In this document: piece by piece, positions 58,579 to 64,000 of the stretch
Numbering within the stretch: position 1 is the stretch's first letter
How the letters are laid out: the number at the start of each line of letters is the position of its first letter
Assembly (NCBI GenBank): GCA_034401795.1
Contig: CM067367.1
Location: 29,036,690-29,100,689, forward strand
Source: Chaetoderma sp. LZ-2023a
Lineage: Eukaryota > Mollusca > Caudofoveata > Chaetodermatida > Chaetodermatidae
Direction: 5' to 3'
DNA length: 64,000 nt
Program-made: the position numbers and the translations under genes
The notes under the pieces: model-generated
What the model was told of the DNA's origin: nothing
What the model saw: only the letters and a program-made list of their open reading frames with translations
Databases searched by the model: none

Positions 58579-58744
58579 AATTACCGTAGCTCATGACATG
58601 TGCTTACAATGTGGTAAGCTCAGTCTGGCACACGTTCACTTTTTGGGATCGCTGACGTAATGCATGTCGACATAAAACATGCTTTGCTGCCATTAAATTT
58701 AAATACATATTTATATATTAAATCTATACTATCCCAAACCACGA

Positions 58745-58990
58745 TCGGTCATGGTCTTATCATTTCCGAGCTATAGGCAGACCATGGTCAGCCATGGTCA
58801 AAACATGATCGAAGCTATTAAATCTGACCATGGTCAAACCATAGACGGCCATGCTCAAAGTTATCTGACTATGGTCGACCATGTTCTAGCCATTGTGATC
58901 TTGCGACCATGAGCGATTTTTTTTATCCTACTGACCACGGTTTGACCATGATGCCATTTACATGTCAAACCATGGATGAAAATGGTAAAA
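58745..58990. repeat. Irregular array of ATGGTC/GACCAT motifs
   Basis: About a dozen CCATGGTC, GACCATGG, CCATGATC and related units occur in both orientations at irregular spacing. Several are perfect palindromes. Confidence 0.7.
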
Positions 58991-59074
58991 AATTTAACAT
59001 GGGACGGTTCATTTGAGTGACACCTTATCGTGTCATTCCTCAAAAAAGCATGTGACACCACTATATGTCATATA

Positions 59075-59435
59075 AGCATTACCGGGCCCCGCCCATTTCA
59101 AGCTAAGCTCCACCCACACCTTGCCCGTGGTGGGATTTATCGAACGCTGAATTCCAAGAATCGCAATATCACGGTAACTATACAGGAAAGCTGATGAATA
59201 TTTTGAAAGTAATTTTACTGGGTGCTGTTGCTGCCTATGTTTCAAAATATTCAACAAAATGTATACGAAATTGTAAATCCATCAAGACTATACAATTCGT
59301 ACACTTGTCGGACTTCGAACATCATGACGGGCCTATAATACGTCATTATGATTGTGACGTCAGCTGCCTAGTGAACTAATTGGTCATGATGTTAGATATT
59401 TGAGTGACTCGTCGGATTAATGAGACTGGTAATCT
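59075..59435 (-). repeat. Foldback repeat copy, hairpin partly deleted
   Basis: The left arm 59191-59236 is intact. Only the outer part of the right arm (TTTCAAAATATTCAACA, 59240-59256) remains. Confidence 0.82.
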
Positions 59436-60034
59436 GGATCTGTAACTCTAAGTGAATGCCGGGATGCAAATATCCGGCAAGTGTTTATAAGGATGGTAAA
59501 CATAAACTGGCATTGTCCAACAGCAGACCTGCTGTATACCCATGAGGGGCACGCGCACACGCGGACGCTTGAACTCACACACCTATGCAAACACACATGT
59601 AACGTAAACGTACTCACGCACGCACGGGCCTACCGTGCGTGCGTGAGCACATGCGTCAGACAGCTTAGTAAGTTCTTCACACTTGCTTCTCAATTTTCCA
59701 TCCGTGGCATCTTTACAATAGTCGCCTCTGAATCTGCTTTATTATGATCTGTATATCCATAGTTAACCTGGCCCTTACTTTCTCAATATATGCTTTTCAT
59801 TAAGTACACGCCTGTGTTTTTTTCAAATTAGCTATATATTCTGACACCGTACTTTATCGCGTATCTCTGTTTCGTATGCCCATATGTCGTGACATATGTT
59901 TTAGCTTCCAAAGAGACTCAAATCTTTGATTCTGGGTCTCAAACTTTGTTTGTTCTATTGTCAACTTTTCTTCTATTACAGACTCCAGTCTTTGCTTCCG
60001 GCTTTAGATCTGCTGCTATGTCACTGTCTCTCAA
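59436..60034. other. No gene; short CACG hairpin
   Basis: A GTACTCACGCACGCACGG...CCGTGCGTGCGTGAGC hairpin lies at about 59609-59648. No frame with a domain. Confidence 0.5.
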
Positions 60035-60390
60035 TGGATGAATCCGATCCGTCACTCAAGTATATGACGTTATAATCTATTACGTCATATGTATGCTGAC
60101 GTCACATTCAAAATGTGTTATCAAGGATGTAACTACATGTCCGTCATATGTACGAATTGTATGCCTTTGCTACTTAATAACCATTTTGTTGAATATGTTT
60201 AAACTAATTTCACTGGGCGCTTTTGTTGCCATAGGTAACAGCGCCCAGTGAAAATAGTTTAAAAATATTCAACAGCTTCTCTATATAGTTACCTTGATAT
60301 TTGGGATTCTGGACATTCAGGGTCCAATCGATCCTAACACTGGCAAAGCATGGGTCAAGCTTAGCTGGAAATGGGCGGGGCCAAAATTGA
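60035..60390 (+). repeat. Foldback repeat copy
   Basis: The hairpin core is 60187-60275. It belongs to the subfamily starting ATGGATGAATCCGATC (also at 56395). The right end is GAAATGGGCGGGGCCAAAA. Confidence 0.82.
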
Positions 60391-62099
60391 TTCAAAAATT
60401 CAATGAGCTTTGCTCAGGGCAGCAGCAAATCAATTAATGGTGGGTGTATCGCTATTACTGCTTTCCTAACAAACCTGTAGGTTCTGGCGTGATGTATGTG
60501 AACTAGATTTGATGACCCAGGCATAAGTTCCATGCCACTATGACTAGTTCAGAAGGTCTAGAAGGGACATCATCTTATCTATCTTCTATATCTAACTGCA
60601 GCTTGGGGCCCTGGGCACGGCGTCAAAGAGATATTAGTCTATTCGTACAGAAAGTTGCTCACCCATCACTGAGGTCCGGCTGTCCTCAGCCTTCTCGATG
60701 GCATATATTGGAGCATGAAGGTCTGGGAGGGGTGGGGGCGGAAAGGAAGTAGTCAAAATTCATATAGATCAATGTTCCTCCAGTTTTCATTTCTGTTCTT
60801 GTTGTTTCTTCTATCTTCCAGAACCAGCCTGACAGCCTAGTCTCTACAAAACTCCAAGTCTTCGCTAAGCCTGCCCGTAGTTTTATCTGTTCCTAGTTAT
60901 CGGCTGCTCTACTTGTTGTATTTATAACATGTGTTTCTTTCCGGGTATCAGGCTTTCGTCTTGCCGATTCTTAAGTATTCTCTCTGTTCTTACATGGCCG
61001 TAACATGTTCTCTTTCTACTTCAGATTTCTAATGGGGTGAGGTGGGTAATTGTTTGTTCTCGGGTCCTTCAGGATTCTGGTGGTCTCTAATTAGCCTAGT
61101 TCTTTTAGTCTTCTGACACTTCGACTCATATACAGTGAAACTAATGATTCTCAGAATTATGTTGCCAATCTCATATCTCTATGGATCAGCCATAATCAGG
61201 TAACTGTTGGAGGTCCCATATACCGAGGTGAACTGCAACGATTTTTTGCTTGCAGCAGAACTTGTCTCTGTTATCGTTTAGAACATATCGCTGAGAAACT
61301 TCCCGTGATGGGAGATGAGTTTGTATAGTTCTCTCTTCAGCTATATCCCCATAATCAGATGCTAGCACCGTTGGGGTTCTGAGCTGCAATTACTCAGGTC
61401 TTTCTTTTAGATGGGATGAAACTTAGGCTACATGCAAAAGAGTCTATTTTATCAGGATTCATGTTTTGTGTGCGTTATGAATCAGTACACATCAACTAGA
61501 TGTCCACTCTCACCTTGCCCAACGTCCAGATATTCGCTGCATCGTGTGAGTATCTGGACTGGGCATTACTGTACTACAAAATAGTACACCATTACCATGC
61601 CAATTATATGTCTGTGTATATCATTATGTCCGTTATATTAATCTTTGTGTTGTCGCCCTTACACATGGTACTGCTTCGTACACGACAACAGAGAGTGCTA
61701 CTGCTAAATAACTGCTAAATAACTATCGCTAAATAACGTGTATACCCGGTATAATTCAAATAGGCGTAGCACTTGCAAGAACGTAAATTACTGAAAAAAT
61801 TGTCCGAGCAACACAAAAATAAATCCACAAAATAGATATTTGCATGGTGTGTATTTTCATAAACTATGTTAAGATTTTCCGATAAACCGAATCCCAATTA
61901 AGATATGTAAACGTGTTGATCTCACTGTGGCATGGCTCTCGCAAAAGGAAGCTCACGCAAATGTCAAACCGCAAGCAGTCTCTAGTGCTAGAATCGTGTG
62001 ACATGGTACATGAACCATTAAACCACATGGTCATTCATCAAGTCAGCATCTAGAATTCTCACAGTGAATACTTATCATGTGACCCTCATGAACAGTTTA
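60391..62099. other. No recognisable gene
   Basis: T-rich sequence; short frames on both strands without motifs. Confidence 0.4.
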
Positions 62100-63650
62100 T
62101 AATGATCGAAAAGCGACGCTATTAGTCAGTTCAGTGGGTGTTCAGGTGCAGAGTCAATTGTACTCGTGTTATTGATTTCATGATTGGATAAGACACCTGA
62201 CACCTTCTTCCTTCATGGAAAAAAGCTGACTTTTTGCATTGAGAACCTCTTCCTCGTCATTAGTGCCAAGATTTGACCAATAAACTGAGTATCCGCTCCT
62301 CACAAAGCTTCATAATGACAGCGCATACTGACTCATGTTGGTTGATCGAACAGCAAAGCAAGCCGTCCATCTGCATAATCAACAAGGACTAATTGCATAC
62401 CCTGTAAAATGAACTAGTCAGTAGTCACTTCAAGCAGTGAGCCGCAGCCATGGCAGGCCACCTCTGGTTATTTCAAAGGAAGGTAACCTTAGATTTGAGA
62501 TACCTTATCCGCTGAAAGCCAACAGTGTGTAATCATAGAACCATCAGTTTTGAACTTAGTAAACGAACCACCAATGCGCAGCCAAACTCCTCCATCCAGG
62601 GGGCGAGCTAAGAGGTAGACGCCATTCATCTCTTTGGCCATCACCAGCTTTGAAGCTCTTACTCAATGGATGAATATTGTCGACCAGTAGCAGAAATCCC
62701 CTAGCAACTGTGATAAGATATTAGTCTGAAGTGTGTTTTGTGAGAGAGCCGAAAAAGAGCTCAGGTGTGGCTTGAAGGGCATGAGTGATCATATTCCTGA
62801 AACAGTTGCATCCGATTTCCAATGGTGTACTTGTTAGCCAGAAACGCTAGTGAAATACAAAAATAGACTAAGTTACAACATGGAAGACACAGACGTGATG
62901 TTTAATGCAAATGGTCGACCTTCCATAACAACAGACAGTTCGATTCCAACGGACTGAATCAACATGGGTCGGATTTTCATCAGCTAAGTCTGTTACAGAT
63001 CTTCACTTTAATTCTCATCCCTCCTCTTACATGGTAGTTCGTGGCCTTGGATAACTTGTCTTTTTGCTACTGATATTATTTCAACTGACTGGGCTTCACA
63101 TTATCGAGTAATGACAAATTGCAAAGGTCCAACAGATGTGTTTTGCATTGCAAATCTATGGGTCCCATCCAGTCAAACCTATTCCTCTATCTTGGAGTGT
63201 TTGAAGACTGTGTTGGTTGATCTTGGTGATGGTCAACCATTCGGTTAGAATTGGGAACCCTCCTTCACGAAAGTTTGATTGGGAACGCATTGTTTGGTAT
63301 TGAGGTAGGATTCACCAGCAGGTTGATGAACTATTGGTACCATTTGTTATGTCTCTTTTCCGGTGCTCATCAAGACCTACGCTGCCCTTCGGCGATCTCG
63401 TCAATAATCCGACAGGTCACCTGGGACATTCTGGAGCTTGTCATTCAACAGTCTTACCTTCAAAAGTGCAGGCATCCTTTATTAGTTGGTTTGATGATGT
63501 GTGTCCTTTGTGGTTCTCGTATAGTGCAGTCTAGAAGTCGGTCATGACAGCGTTTACAGACAGCTCTTGTGATGTTGTTCAAGGCACTTCTTGGTGTTTT
63601 TAGGTATGTGGATACTAGCATATCACATTCCCTTTGTGATGGCAATGAAC
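62100..63650 (-). other. Possible decayed coding stretch, unrecognised
   Basis: The minus strand has several protein-like islands: ALNNITRAVCKRCHDRLLD (63600-63530), FINLLVNPTSIPNNAFPIKL (about 63330-63270) and GGVWLRIGGSFTKFKTDG (about 62605-62550). They lie in different frames with many stops. One CxxC is seen. I cannot assign a family; an old transposon gene is the likeliest source. Confidence 0.25.
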
Positions 63651-64000
63651 CTATTGTGGCATTGAAATGCCCAGTTTCTCTGTCTTTTGGAATTTAATGT
63701 TTCTTGACAAGATGACGGATGTATCCATAGTGTCTATTAGATGGGAGCCATTACAATCTGTTGCATCATATCATAGGTGTACCCGTGAAGAGCTGAGCTT
63801 TGAAGCTGTCATATAATAGTAGTATCAGCCAGCTTATCTGTACACCTCGGTGTCTGCAAGGCCAGTACAGAATACTCTACCAGCTGCCTCTTCCAAGACT
63901 AAAGTTAGGCAGCTGATGGGCCCTCGCCCATGAGATAGCGGGCACCTCGAACCACAACTAAGCAGTGTTAAAGGTGGCTGATAATGTTATCAGCAACTTA
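63651..64000. other. No recognisable gene
   Basis: Nothing identifiable to the end of the window. Confidence 0.4.

Noticed and set aside
40805-60275. Regularly recurring hairpins considered as a CRISPR-like array
   Set aside because: Copies are hundreds to thousands of bases apart, in both orientations, with long conserved flanks and TIRs; this is a dispersed foldback family.

Overview
The window looks like nuclear DNA of an animal, most likely a marine invertebrate. It is repeat-rich, has long stretches with no open frame, carries abundant microsatellites and foldback repeats, and holds several metazoan-type transposable elements in different stages of decay. I found no convincing ordinary host gene, rRNA or tRNA. 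The taxon cannot be named from the sequence alone.

Region by region: 1-4.5 kb is low-complexity and anonymous DNA. 4.5-13.4 kb is a large composite repeat (segments A, B, C, D in order) interrupted by a 5.4-kb element, E1 (5719-11099), which has terminal inverted repeats and one long intronless reading frame (6188-10642). 13.2-18.6 kb is an internally deleted Ty3/gypsy-like retroelement. 22.1-23.4 kb holds an unrecognised Thr/Pro/Ser/Ala-rich frame behind a CRE-TATA promoter-like block. 23.6-28.3 kb is a broken Ty3/gypsy element on the minus strand. 28.6-34.4 kb is AT-rich with tandem duplications and a LINE fragment. 34.6-35.2 kb is a rearranged fragment of the minus-strand gypsy element. 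35.9-40.35 kb is a second copy of composite A-D, without E1 and with B-C inverted. 40.6-60.4 kb is packed with a foldback repeat family that brackets two more elements of the E1 kind, E2 (about 41.7-45.65 kb) and E4 (48147-52037). 60.4-64 kb holds nothing I can identify.

The main result is a set of mobile elements built around one protein family. The E1 protein has two N-terminal CxxC...HxxC zinc-ribbon-like modules, a PIN/FEN-like acidic core and a C-terminal tesmin/TSO1-type CXC domain. Decayed relatives lie inside E2 and E4. Each of the three loci is bounded by its own long imperfect inverted repeats. For E1 the second composite copy supplies a precise empty site, with GTAT present once there and on both sides of E1. 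This is the pattern of a cut-and-paste DNA transposon, but the sequence shows no classical DDE transposase. How the element moves, and whether the PIN-like protein moves it, is inference.

The E1 reading frame is open over 4.4 kb except for one in-frame TAG (8768-8770). The window therefore holds a nearly intact copy (E1), a shredded copy (E2), a nearly identical 1.46-kb fragment of E2 carried elsewhere (37251-38717), and an old inverted copy (E4) whose 3' end is folded into a 589-bp near-perfect palindrome.
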